Under the pieces are notes generated by a model. It was not told where the DNA came from. It saw only the letters and a list, made by a program, of their open reading frames with translations, and made no database searches. Source: Tistrella mobilis (GTDB lineage: Bacteria > Pseudomonadota > Alphaproteobacteria > Tistrellales > Tistrellaceae). Taken from it: a stretch of DNA of 56,768 bases. Each line of letters starts with the position of its first letter. Position 1 is the stretch's first letter. The DNA lies in the NCBI RefSeq assembly GCF_039634785.1, contig NZ_JBBIAB010000030.1:1-56768 (forward strand), given 5' to 3'. Shown here in pieces: positions 25,801-33,426 of the stretch. The position numbers were made by a program, and so were the translations under genes.

Positions 25801-25920
25801 TGCGGTCAACTCGTCCAGGCTGCGCCAGAACACACGGCCGGTCTTGCCGTGCAGCTGCCCCCTCAGCCGGGCCGCCGCATCCGTCGCATCCGTCTTCGGG
25901 GTGTCACCGGTGGCAGACAT
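22834..25920 (-). CDS. actB: Alternative Complex III subunit ActB, iron-sulfur protein
   Basis: A 1028-residue fusion of a molybdopterin-oxidoreductase-like domain (about 1-720) and a four-cluster ferredoxin domain (about 750-1000). A Tat-like motif DRRSVLKAMAASLALAGFTGC is present near residue 65. The clusters are visible as CIGCNACVVAC, CMHCEQAPCEMGCP, CIGTRTCSSFCPYK (the three-iron type) and CTYCVQR with CQQACP. In this family the first domain has lost its Mo cofactor. The start at 25920 overlaps the end of actA by 17 bp. Confidence 0.93.
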   Translation of the reverse strand: MSATGDTPKTDATDAAARLRGQLHGKTGRVFWRSLDELTAAPGFREAVATEFPGFARLMPEVDRRSVLKAMAASLALAGFTGCEGESDEAALPYVNAPEFMVPGEPRWYATAVTLCGYAQPVLGKTHVGRPVKLEGNPDHPATRGGTDPFLQAALLDLYDPDRSAAPLRDGRPVTWAEVDRALARLASLLDGTGGEGFRLLTGTVTSPTLARQIGAMHARWPGARWHVFEPLAEDGPRRAAALAFGRPLDRQPALEAAEVVVALDDDLLGPGPHQIVTARRWAERRRDFQAGAGDSRLMVAEPVPSLTGTRADARLVTPARRIGSLAVTIAAELGVGEVPATGPALTARERDWAMRAARALAAAGPRGLFTVGPRHPAEVQALAFLVNARTGALGQTLRFTEPVAALPPAGSTSFDQPTSFDQLVDDMAAGRVTTLAVLGANPAYAAPAGSGFGEAAAQVGTIIHAGLHVDETAAIAGWHLPLAHELESWSDARAVDGTVSIIQPLVRPFHDVRGRHRVLAGLTGILPGGAEPPERAWVMETWRQRWGAAFEDRWRAALLAGLVEGTAAPEVRPDAVIDPPAVADEPVVDGLSVVFGPDPTIWDGRFADNAWLQETPKPANKVTWTNVIGISPALAAARGLKGGDMVTLSATGRSLQGPVWITPGQEADTVSVTFGYGRRKAGRVGQGIGYDAFAIRPHGESWHVEEARLQATGASRRIATTQAHQAMDGFDFVRTVPPDAQDISHHRATPGPKAAEAERARAPTFYPVRESGDGPSWAMAIDLDLCIGCNACVVACVAENNVAMVGEDLVAEGREMHWLRVDHYHEGDPAEPRAYFQPVPCMHCEQAPCEMGCPVNATVHSSEGLNVQIYNRCIGTRTCSSFCPYKVRRFNWFDYTGDDPEELRAMRNPDVTVRDRGVMEKCTYCVQRISDARIKAKIDGRPIGDGEVVTACQQACPTRAITFGNIADPDAEVTRQKTGPRNYALLEEANTWPRTTYLARIEEPDETGPGETGPGESREGSEGEGAG

Positions 25921-26572
25921 CGCAATCGTCGAGCTTCGCAGGCTCGATGCCATAGACCTTGATCATCATCTCGCCATACAGGGCATGGCGTTCGGGGTGG
26001 GCGTCCCATTCGGACCAGTCCATCCGGGTCACCTGATCGGGCGGTCTCAACCGCGGGGCGGGATCGCGATGACAGTCCAGGCACCAGCGCATCTGGAAGG
26101 GCTCGGCCCGTGCGGTCAGCGGCATCCGGTCGACCCGGCCATGGCAGGTGACGCAGGGCACTCCCCGGTCGATATGGATCGCGTGGTTGAAATAGACGTA
26201 ATCGGGCAGCCGTGCGACGCGCTGCCAGGCGATCGGCCGGCCCGTGGCCAGGCTGTCGCGCACCGGCGCCAGCACCGGCGCACCGGTCCAGAGTTGGGAA
26301 TGGCAGGTCATGCAGACATGGGTCGGCGGCAGATCGGCATGTTCGCTGGTCTCCACGGCCGTGTGGCAATAGCGACAGTCGATCCCCAGCCCGCCGACAT
26401 GATGTTCGTGGCTGAACGGTACCGGCTGGTCCCGGACCCAGCCGATCAGCGTCGCATAGCTCGACTCCATGTATCCCCCGATGAACAGAACGGCGCCGAC
26501 GGCGGCAAGGGCGACCAGAAGCAGCGCGGCCCTGAGCCGTGTATCGGCCGATTTGGTGAAAATCTGCGGCAT
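25904..26572 (-). CDS. actA: Alternative Complex III subunit ActA, pentaheme cytochrome c
   Basis: A 222-residue protein with one N-terminal membrane anchor (about 13-33) and five CxxCH heme sites at residues 66, 87, 140, 164 and 217. The last site (DDCDVCHR) is the extreme C-terminus and lies almost within the overlap with actB. The multiheme subunit passes electrons from ActB clusters toward ActE. It is the first gene of the operon; the ATG at 26572 precedes the membrane anchor. The start is supported by the family N-terminus (MPQIFTKSAD) more than by a ribosome site. Confidence 0.92.
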   Translation of the reverse strand: MPQIFTKSADTRLRAALLLVALAAVGAVLFIGGYMESSYATLIGWVRDQPVPFSHEHHVGGLGIDCRYCHTAVETSEHADLPPTHVCMTCHSQLWTGAPVLAPVRDSLATGRPIAWQRVARLPDYVYFNHAIHIDRGVPCVTCHGRVDRMPLTARAEPFQMRWCLDCHRDPAPRLRPPDQVTRMDWSEWDAHPERHALYGEMMIKVYGIEPAKLDDCDVCHR

Positions 26573-26747
26573 TGCGCCCCTGCCCTCTTCGTCCGGCGGC
26601 AGCCTTGCCCCCTGCTGCCGAACAAGTGGTTGCAGTCTCGAAAGCCCCGAGCTGCCGATCGGTTCCGCATCAATCTGTCCCGGAACAGGAAAGCGGACGG
26701 CCGGTTGCCGATGCGTCTGCCCCAACCAAACCATCGGAGCCGCCGAC
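26573..26747. promoter_or_regulatory. Divergent promoter region of the ACIII operon and the antiporter
   Basis: A 175-bp gap between two divergent genes must hold the promoter for the whole 12-kb respiratory operon. I see no convincing -35/-10 pair or strong palindrome in it. Confidence 0.4.
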
Positions 26748-28052
26748 GTGCTCTCGCTCTTCCAGCTTCTCGCCAGCCTGTTGACCGTCACCGCCGTCTT
26801 CGCCTGGCTGAACCACCGCATTTTCCGCCTGCCCGCGAATATCGGCCTGCTGGTGATGGGGCTGGGCGCCTCGCTGCTGCTGATCGCGATCGAGCTGCTC
26901 TTCCCGGAAACCCATCTCTACGGCGCGCTGACGCAGGGGCTCCGTCAGATCGATTTCTATGAAGCGGTGATGCACGGCATGCTGGCCTTCCTGCTGTTTG
27001 CAGGTGCGCTGCATGTCGACCTCGGCCGGCTGCGCCGGCGGGCGCCGGTGGTCGGGGTGCTGGCGACGGTCGGCGTCGGCATCTCGACGCTGATCATCGC
27101 GGGCGGGTTGTGGGCCGGGGCGGCGGCGCTCGGCATCGATATCGCCTTCGCCTGGGCCCTGGTCTTCGGTGCGCTGATCGCCCCGACCGACCCGGTGGCG
27201 GTGCTCTCCACCCTCAAAGCCGTCGACGTGCCCGAAACGCTCGAGACCGACATGACCGGCGAGGCCCTGTTCAACGACGGCATCGCCGTGGTGCTGTTCA
27301 CCATCACACTCGAAGCCGCGACCGGCCCGTCGGAGGGGTTCGGCGTCTCCCACATCCTCCGGCTGCTGGTGGTGGAAGCGGGTGGCGGGGCAGCACTCGG
27401 TCTCGCCACCGGTTTCCTGGCCTTTCGGGCGCTCAGGGCCATCGACGACTATTCGATTGAGGTGATGATCTCGCTGGCGCTCGTCACCGGTACCTACGCC
27501 CTTGCCGACATGCTGCAGATGAGCGGCCCGATTTCGGTGGTGGTGGCCGGCGTGCTGATCGGCAATCACGGCGCCGCCGACGCGATGAGTGCCCAGACCC
27601 GCCGCTATGTCTTCGGTTTCTGGACGCTGGTCGACGACACGCTCAACGCGGTGCTGTTCCTGCTGATCGGGCTGGAAGTTCTGGTGCTGGGCTTCGATCC
27701 GGACCTCGCCTGGATCGGGCTGGTGGCGATCCCGCTGGCCCTGCTGGCCCGCTTCGCCTCGGTCGGCCTGCCGGTCGCGGTGCTGGCGCATTGGAAAAGC
27801 TTCGCCCGCGGTACCGTCCCGGTGCTGACCTGGGGCGGGGTGCGGGGCGGGATTTCGGTCGCCCTCGCCCTCTCGCTCCCCGCCTCGCCCGACCGGCCGG
27901 TGATCCTGGTCGCGGCCTATGCGGTGGTGCTGTTCACCATCGTCGTCCAGGGGCTCAGCCTGGACCGGGTGGTCCGCCGCACCGCCTTGCCGGACGACGC
28001 GACGGCCCCGGGGCCGGATCAGCCCGCCCCCCCGGCATCCGGCAAGGCATAG
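26748..28052 (+). CDS. Sodium/proton antiporter (CPA1/NhaP type)
   Basis: A 434-residue protein with about twelve helices. CPA1 motifs are visible: FGALIAPTDPVAVLSTLKAV, ALFNDGIAVVLF with the ion-binding Asp, and WGGVRGGISVALALSLP. The reading frame is open further upstream, but the first codon that fits the membrane topology is a GTG at 26748 (VLSLFQLLASLLTV) preceded by GGAG. It exchanges protons for sodium or potassium at the inner membrane, next to a proton-pumping respiratory unit. Its 3' end overlaps the convergent glucose dehydrogenase gene by 34 bp. Confidence 0.88.
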   Translation: MLSLFQLLASLLTVTAVFAWLNHRIFRLPANIGLLVMGLGASLLLIAIELLFPETHLYGALTQGLRQIDFYEAVMHGMLAFLLFAGALHVDLGRLRRRAPVVGVLATVGVGISTLIIAGGLWAGAAALGIDIAFAWALVFGALIAPTDPVAVLSTLKAVDVPETLETDMTGEALFNDGIAVVLFTITLEAATGPSEGFGVSHILRLLVVEAGGGAALGLATGFLAFRALRAIDDYSIEVMISLALVTGTYALADMLQMSGPISVVVAGVLIGNHGAADAMSAQTRRYVFGFWTLVDDTLNAVLFLLIGLEVLVLGFDPDLAWIGLVAIPLALLARFASVGLPVAVLAHWKSFARGTVPVLTWGGVRGGISVALALSLPASPDRPVILVAAYAVVLFTIVVQGLSLDRVVRRTALPDDATAPGPDQPAPPASGKA

Positions 28053-30468
28053 GCCATCAGATAGTCGCCGAGCCGGGTTCGCAGCCCGCCATGGCCACCG
28101 GCCGCGATCACCACATACTGGCGGCCATCATCGCCCATATAGGTCATCGGGGTCGCCTGACCGCCGGCCGGCAGCCGCGCCTCCCACAGTTTTTCGCCGG
28201 TCCGCTCGTCGAAGGCGCGCAGATACTGATCGGTGGTGGCCCCGATGAAGATCAGCCCGCTGGCGGTTGCCGTATTGCCGCCGATATTGAACACGCCGGT
28301 CGGCAGCGGCAGGTTGACATGCGTGCCGAAGGGCCCGGTATCGCGCGTGGTCCCCAGCGGCCGCTGCCACAGGATCTGACGGCTGCGAAGGTCGATCGCC
28401 ACCAGCTTGCCCCAGGGCGGCGCATGACAGGGCGCCTGGAACAGGCCGAGCCAGGGTTTCACCACCGCCGCATAGGGCGTGCCGTATTGCGGCCCGACCG
28501 CGAATGCCGCCGGCTTCGGATAGGGCTGGCCGCTGTCCCATCCGGCCCAGGGTTCCATCAGCCCCTCGGCGATGGCCTGATCCTGCGGCATCGGACGCAC
28601 GGTGAAGGGGATGTAGCTGGCATTGGCGATCAGTACCTGACGGGTGGGGTCGATCGTCGCCCCCTGCCAGTCCACCACGCCGTCGAAGGCGGGATAGGAA
28701 ATGTCGCCACCCAGGGTCGGCGGGGTGAACCGCCCGTCATAGCGCAGCCGGCGGAAATCGATCCGGCAGAGCAACTGATCGATCGGTGTCGCCCCCCACA
28801 TGTCGATCGCCTTCAGATCCGGCGGCGCCAGCGACGGCATGCCGGAAGAGACCGGCTGGGTGGCCGACAGCGTGTCGCCGGGCAACCCGTCGCCGGGCAC
28901 CGGCATCTCCTCCACCCCCGTCAGCGGCTCGCCGGTGCGCCGGTCGAGCACGAAGAACTCGCCCATTTTGGTCGACTGGATCAGTGCCGGCACCGTGCCG
29001 TTCGCGGTGGGCAGATCGACCAGCGACGGCCCGATCGGCAGGTCGAAGTCCCAGACGTCGTGATGGACGGTCTGGAAATGCCAGCGCTCCTTTCCGGTCT
29101 CGATGTCGAGTGCGACCAGCGCGCTTGAATAGGTCTCGTCGAACGGCCGGCGTTCGCCCCCCAATAATCCGGCGTCGCATTGCCCAGCGGCACATAAACC
29201 AGTCCCAGGCGGGCATCGGCGGTATAGCTGCCCCAGCCATTGGGCGTGCCGCGGGTGAAGCTCTCGCTCGGTTCAAGCGGCGCGGTCGGGTCGGGCCGGC
29301 CCAGATCCCAGGCCCAGGCCGGCGCGCCGGTGGTGGCGTCATAGGCGCGGATCACGCCCGACGGCTCCCCCTGGGCCTGATTGTCATAGACCCAACCGCC
29401 CAGCACGATCCGGTCCCTCAGCACCATCGGCTGCGAGGTGATGAAGTGAAAGCCGGGCGGCACCTCGCCCAGCCGGTCGGTCAGGCTGACGAACCCGCCC
29501 TCGCCGAACCCTGCGCAGGGCCGGCCGGTTTCGGCATCCAGCGCCACCATCCGGGCGTCGGCGGTGGTGGTGACGATGCGCCGTCGACAGGGCGTGCCCG
29601 CGGGTGCTTCGTAATAGGCGACACCCCGGCAGGCCAGATATTCATTGGCAGAGGTATCCGCCTCGGGGTCGAAGCGCCAGCGCTCCTGGCCCGTCTCGGG
29701 GTCGAGCGCGATCACCTGGCGGTGTGGCGTGCAGAAATAGAGCCCGTCGCCGACCTTGATCGGTGTCGCCTCGAAATTGAACTCACGCCCATTGCGGGTC
29801 TCGAAGGCCTTGGGCAGGTCGCCGCTCCGGAACTGCCAGGCGGGTTCCAGCCCGGCGACGTTTTCGGGTGTGATCTGGTCGAGCGGGGAAAAGCGCCGGC
29901 CCTCGGCCGTGCGGCCGTAATATCGCCAGTCGCCCGCGGCAACGGCGGGTGCCGGCTCCGGCACCGGGGCCACCGTCTCGGCCTCGCCGGCCTGCACATA
30001 GCGGGTCGCGGTCACGCGATAGCCGGCCGCCACCACCAGCACCACGACCAGCGCATAGCCTGCCGCCGATGCCCAGCGCCCGATCGGTCGGGGCGCCCCG
30101 TCCTTGTCTCGGCCGCCCATGTCCCGGCCGCCGTCCAGCCGCCCGGCGATCCATGGCAGGCTCAGCCAGATGCCGAGCACGGCCGGCGCAATCAGCCGCG
30201 GCACCAGTTGCCAGCCGTCGAGGCCGACCTCGGTCAGCGCCCAGACCAGGGTGGTGGCGAAGGTCAGCCCATAGATCCACAGCGCCTCGCGCCGCCGCGC
30301 CGCCACCAATGCCCCGGTCGCCACCAGGCCGATGCCGGCGATGGCGTAGTACCACACCCCGCCGAGCAGGATCAGCCAGCCGCCAAGCCCGATGAACACA
30401 AGGCCCAGCAGGATGACGAGCACCCCGGTCACGCCGGTCCAGGACGGTCTGAGCGATTGCAGTCTCAT
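28019..30468 (-). pseudogene. gcd: PQQ-dependent membrane glucose dehydrogenase, frameshifted
   Basis: Two overlapping frames together encode a membrane-bound quinoprotein glucose dehydrogenase of about 816 residues, near the 796 of E. coli Gcd. The N-terminal frame (30468 down) has five membrane helices, WQLVPRLIAPAVLGIWLSLP, and beta-propeller strands up to GNATPDYWG. The continuation, GGERRPFDETYSSALVALD, is one base out of phase and runs to 28019. It includes VHHDVWDFDLP and GHGGLRTRLGDYLMAYALP. The break is at a run of six Gs (29157-29162 on this strand) where seven would restore the frame. It may be a real mutation, an assembly error or a slippery site. The enzyme oxidises glucose to gluconolactone in the periplasm and reduces quinone. 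No pqq synthesis genes are in the window. Confidence 0.85.
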
Positions 30469-30606
30469 CGGAGATCCCCTCTTTCTGCGGCAGGTTCAAT
30501 TCCTGCAACGGGGGCGTCCGGCGACTGTTCCGGCCGGGACGTGTCGGAACCCATCGGCCCGCCTTCCGTTGCCCCTGTACCTGGTCCGCATCACGGGAAG
30601 CGTCCG

Positions 30607-31341
30607 ATGATCCCCACCTGGCTCCATATCCTCGCCATCCTGTCGATCGCCACAGGCCTGCTGGTCGCGATCGCCATTGCCGTCGACGAGTGGCGCCACC
30701 CCCAGCACATGTGGATCATGAATGTCGTCTGGCCGGTGACGGCGCTGTTCGGCAGTTTCCTGTCGCTCTGGGCCTATCGCCGTTATGGCCGGCTGGCCAC
30801 GCGTGACCGCGCCATGGCCGCGATGAAGCGGAATGAAGACCCGCCCCATCGCCGCGAGACCCCGTTTCCGGCCATGGTCGGCAAGGGGGCGGCCCATTGC
30901 GGCAGCGGCTGCGCCCTGGGCGATCTCGCCGCCGAATGGCTGGCGGTGGCGGCACCTGTGGTCGCCACCTGGTTCGGCTGGCAGAGCCTTTTCGCCGAGA
31001 AGATGTTCGCGGTCTGGATCCTCGACTTCCTGTTCGCCTTCGTTCTGGGCGTGGCCTTCCAGTATTTCACCATCAAGCCGATGCGGCAGCTGGGCGTGGT
31101 TCAGGGGCTGCTCCAGGCGGTGAAGGCCGATGCCGCCTCGCTCACCGCCTGGCAGGTCGGCATGTACGGCTTCATGGCCCTGGCCCAGTTCCTGATCTTC
31201 CGGCAGTGGCTGGACACGAAACTTGAGGTTGCGACACCGGAATTCTGGTTCATGATGCAGATCGCCATGCTGGCGGGTTTCGCCACCGCCTATCCGGTCA
31301 ATTGGTGGCTGCTGTCGCGGGGCATCAAGGAACGGATGTAG
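30607..31341 (+). CDS. DUF4396 membrane protein
   Basis: A 244-residue membrane protein. An N-terminal two-helix part (MIPTWLHILAILSIATGLLV and MWIMNVVWPVTALFGSFL) is followed by a cytoplasmic loop. The DUF4396 core follows with the motif AHCGSGCALGDLAAEW, then helices carrying FLFAFVLGVAFQYFTIKPM and FATAYPVNWWLLSRGIKERM. The Cys-x-x-x-Cys within the helix hints at metal or redox chemistry. The family function is unknown. It is divergent from the glucose dehydrogenase. Confidence 0.8.
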   Translation: MIPTWLHILAILSIATGLLVAIAIAVDEWRHPQHMWIMNVVWPVTALFGSFLSLWAYRRYGRLATRDRAMAAMKRNEDPPHRRETPFPAMVGKGAAHCGSGCALGDLAAEWLAVAAPVVATWFGWQSLFAEKMFAVWILDFLFAFVLGVAFQYFTIKPMRQLGVVQGLLQAVKADAASLTAWQVGMYGFMALAQFLIFRQWLDTKLEVATPEFWFMMQIAMLAGFATAYPVNWWLLSRGIKERM

Positions 31342-31363
31342 GCCGCCGGGTCGATCAGGCGGC
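31342..31363. terminator. Short hairpin between convergent genes
   Basis: GCCGCC (31342-31347) and GGCGGC (31358-31363) with a 10-base loop, without a T-run. A possible weak bidirectional terminator that extends into the end of the glycosyltransferase gene. Confidence 0.35.
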
Positions 31364-32587
31364 GACCAGGGCCTCGATCGCGGCGACCGCATCGGCGACG
31401 CCGTCCTCGGCCGTCATGGCTGCGGCCAGCGCCCCGGCGCGCGCGCGCATCTCGGGCCGGCCGGCGGCGGCGATGGCGGCGTCCAGGCGGTCGGCATCCA
31501 GCCGGGCGATATCCACCGGTGGTGGCGCCACGCCGGCCCGGCGCAGACGATCGGCCCAGAAGGCATTGTCGACCGCAAACGGCACCACCACCGAGGGCAC
31601 GCCGGCCCGCACCGCCGAATGGCTGGTCCCGGCCCCGCCGTGATGGATCACCACCGACATCCGCGGAAACAGCCGGTCGTGGGGCGCCTCGCCGATCACG
31701 AACACGGCGTCAGGCAGATCGCGGGGGTCGACGCGGCTCCAGCCCGGGCTGAAGACGATGCGGTGGCGACGGGCGAGCCGCGACAGCTCGCGGGTCAGCA
31801 GCCGCGGATCGATGCCCGCCATGCTGCCGAAGCCGATATAGACCGGCGGCGGCCCCGCCGACAGAAATTCCTCGAGCGCCGGCGGCGGCGTCCAGGCCGC
31901 TGCCGGCCGGACCCATTGCCCGCAGACCCGCGCCGTGACCGGCCAGTCCCCCGGCCGGGGCACCAGGCCCGGCGAAATGCCGTAGAGCATCGGATGATCC
32001 CGCCAGGCGTGGAGCCGGGGCGGCAGACCGCAGACCCTGCGGCGGGCGGCATTGGTGCTCTCGGCGAAGCCCCGCCAGAACCGCTCGTTGACCAGCCTGT
32101 GGCTCAGGCGGTTGAACGGCCGGAACACCCGCCCGGGCCTGATGAAGGGCGACGGAAAGGCCGATGTCGGCGACAGCGGAATGGTCCCGAGGCCGATGGC
32201 CGGCACTTTCAGGCATTCCGCCACCGACAGCCCGACAAAGGCGGCAAGGGCCGAGGGCAGGATGGCGTCGCTGCCGGCCGCAGCCGCCAGAACCTGCCGC
32301 ATCCAGCCTTCGACCAGCGGGTTCACCACTTTTGCCGCGGCGCGCGCCGTGCCGTCCACACCGTCGGGATCGCCGACCAGGTCCGACAGCACCTCTCCAG
32401 GCTGCAGATCCTGACGGATGTCGCCCGAAAGCCCGGTCGCCGGCACGCCCAGCGCATAGGCGCTGCTCAGGGTGGACGCATCGGCAAGCAGCCGCACCCG
32501 ATGACCGGCATCCATCAGCCCACGCGCCAGCACGGCCAGCGGGCGGGTGTCGCCCTCGGTGCCGTAGGTGACGATGGTGAACTTCAT
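31355..32587 (-). CDS. Glycosyltransferase family 1 (UGT/MGT type)
   Basis: A 410-residue GT-B glycosyltransferase. The acceptor half starts MKFTIVTYGTEGDTRPLAVL. The nucleotide-sugar half carries PPVYIGFGSMAGIDP and the diagnostic VVIHHGGAGTSHSAVRAGVPSVV, then PFAVDNAFWADRL. Relatives glycosylate small hydrophobic acceptors such as sterols, flavonoids or macrolides, often as inactivation. The TetR regulator encoded divergently 132 bp away probably controls it and senses the acceptor. Confidence 0.9.
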   Translation of the reverse strand: MKFTIVTYGTEGDTRPLAVLARGLMDAGHRVRLLADASTLSSAYALGVPATGLSGDIRQDLQPGEVLSDLVGDPDGVDGTARAAAKVVNPLVEGWMRQVLAAAAGSDAILPSALAAFVGLSVAECLKVPAIGLGTIPLSPTSAFPSPFIRPGRVFRPFNRLSHRLVNERFWRGFAESTNAARRRVCGLPPRLHAWRDHPMLYGISPGLVPRPGDWPVTARVCGQWVRPAAAWTPPPALEEFLSAGPPPVYIGFGSMAGIDPRLLTRELSRLARRHRIVFSPGWSRVDPRDLPDAVFVIGEAPHDRLFPRMSVVIHHGGAGTSHSAVRAGVPSVVVPFAVDNAFWADRLRRAGVAPPPVDIARLDADRLDAAIAAAGRPEMRARAGALAAAMTAEDGVADAVAAIEALVAA

Positions 32588-32644
32588 CGGGGGATGCCTT
32601 CGCGGGGTGCGTGGCGAATCCGGGTGACGCCCGGGCTTCGTCGC

Positions 32645-32668
32645 CGTATATAAATGCACGTCGTATAC
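32645..32668. promoter_or_regulatory. Operator-like repeats between glycosyltransferase and TetR genes
   Basis: An AT-rich patch with a direct repeat CGTATA (32645-32650 and 32662-32667) that is also readable as an inverted pair GTATA-N13-TATAC. It includes TATAAA and lies midway in the divergent spacer. It is the likely promoter and TetR-binding site for both genes. Confidence 0.5.
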
Positions 32669-32702
32669 TTTTGTAAAGATCGGAACCGAGCAGGAGCCGG
32701 AG

Positions 32703-32723
32703 ATGACCCGGACCCGGAGATGA
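32703..32723 (+). CDS. Possible 6-codon leader overlapping the TetR start
   Basis: ATG reading MTRTRR then TGA, with AGGAG at 32691-32695 at 7-base spacing. Its stop overlaps the ATG of the TetR gene (ATGA at 32720-32723), which itself lacks a well-spaced ribosome site. Translation of the TetR gene may be coupled to this mini-gene. Confidence 0.35.
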   Translation: MTRTRR

Positions 32724-33415
32724 CAGCCGTCTCGACGCTTTCAGACCGGACGGCGGCCTCGGACGAGACGCCGGGCCCGGACGAGACGATGGCCCCGGAC
32801 GAGACAATGGGCCGGCGGGAGCGCAAGCGCCGGCAGATGCTGGACCATCTGGCCCTGACCGCACAGCGCCTGTTCGCCGCGGCGGGCTATGATGCCGTCA
32901 CGATGGAGCAGATCGCCGCCGAAGCCGATGTCGCCAAGCGCACGCTCTACAACCATTTCCCCACCAAGGAAGCGGTGCTGGCGCATTGGATGGACCAGGA
33001 ATTCGCGCGCGAACGGGCGATGCTGCGCGCCGGCTTTTCCGGACGCGACGGCGTGACCGCGCGCCTCTCCTGGGTGCTCGACAGTTCGGCGGCCTGGTGC
33101 GAGGCCCATCCGGGCTATATGGCGGCCTATATCCGACACCGCTTCACCATTTTTGCTCAGGACGGCGCTGCACGCCCCCCCTGCACCGAGAGCGACATCA
33201 CCCATGTCTGGCGCGAACTGGTCGAGGCGGGCCAGGCCGCCGGAGAGCTGACCGGCACCCTCTCCGCCGACCATCTGGCCAATGGGCTGCACCATCTCTA
33301 TTTCGGCGCCATCATGCGCTGGCTCACCGAGCCCGGCCTGTCCCTCCGCGATGAATTCGCGGTCGTGGTGCGGCTGTTCATGGAGGGGGCCCGCCCCCTT
33401 CCAAGGGGCGGCTGA
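32720..33415 (+). CDS. TetR-family repressor
   Basis: A 231-residue TetR-type protein. A 35-residue acidic N-terminal extension with three imperfect DETxxP repeats precedes the helix-turn-helix (about 40-90): AAEADVAKRTLYNHFPTKEA. The ligand domain has RLSWVLDSSAAWCEAHPGYM. The extension is uncommon, and internal ATGs (at MAPDE and MGRRERKRRQ) are alternative starts that would give a normal 200-residue protein. It probably represses the divergent glycosyltransferase. Confidence 0.8.
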   Translation: MTAVSTLSDRTAASDETPGPDETMAPDETMGRRERKRRQMLDHLALTAQRLFAAAGYDAVTMEQIAAEADVAKRTLYNHFPTKEAVLAHWMDQEFARERAMLRAGFSGRDGVTARLSWVLDSSAAWCEAHPGYMAAYIRHRFTIFAQDGAARPPCTESDITHVWRELVEAGQAAGELTGTLSADHLANGLHHLYFGAIMRWLTEPGLSLRDEFAVVVRLFMEGARPLPRGG

Positions 33416-33422
33416 AAGCCGC
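33391..33422. terminator. Tandem hairpins at the end of the TetR gene
   Basis: Two overlapping stems: CCGCCCC/GGGGCGG (33391-33397 and 33405-33411) and GCGGCT-GAA-AGCCGC (33408-33422). They are mutually exclusive and neither has a T-run. They lie between convergent genes and may end transcription in both directions. Confidence 0.4.
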
Positions 33423-33426
33423 GGCG

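Noticed and set aside
30489-30515. A tRNA T-arm look-alike (GCAGG-TTCAATT-CCTGC) in the gap between gcd and the DUF4396 gene
   Set aside because: The stem-loop is perfect, but no acceptor stem, D-arm or anticodon arm can be placed around it, so it is not a tRNA. It may only be a small hairpin.
31355-33415. Glycosyltransferase/TetR pair considered as part of a natural-product cluster
   Set aside because: No biosynthetic enzymes lie nearby; the pair looks like stand-alone xenobiotic glycosylation.
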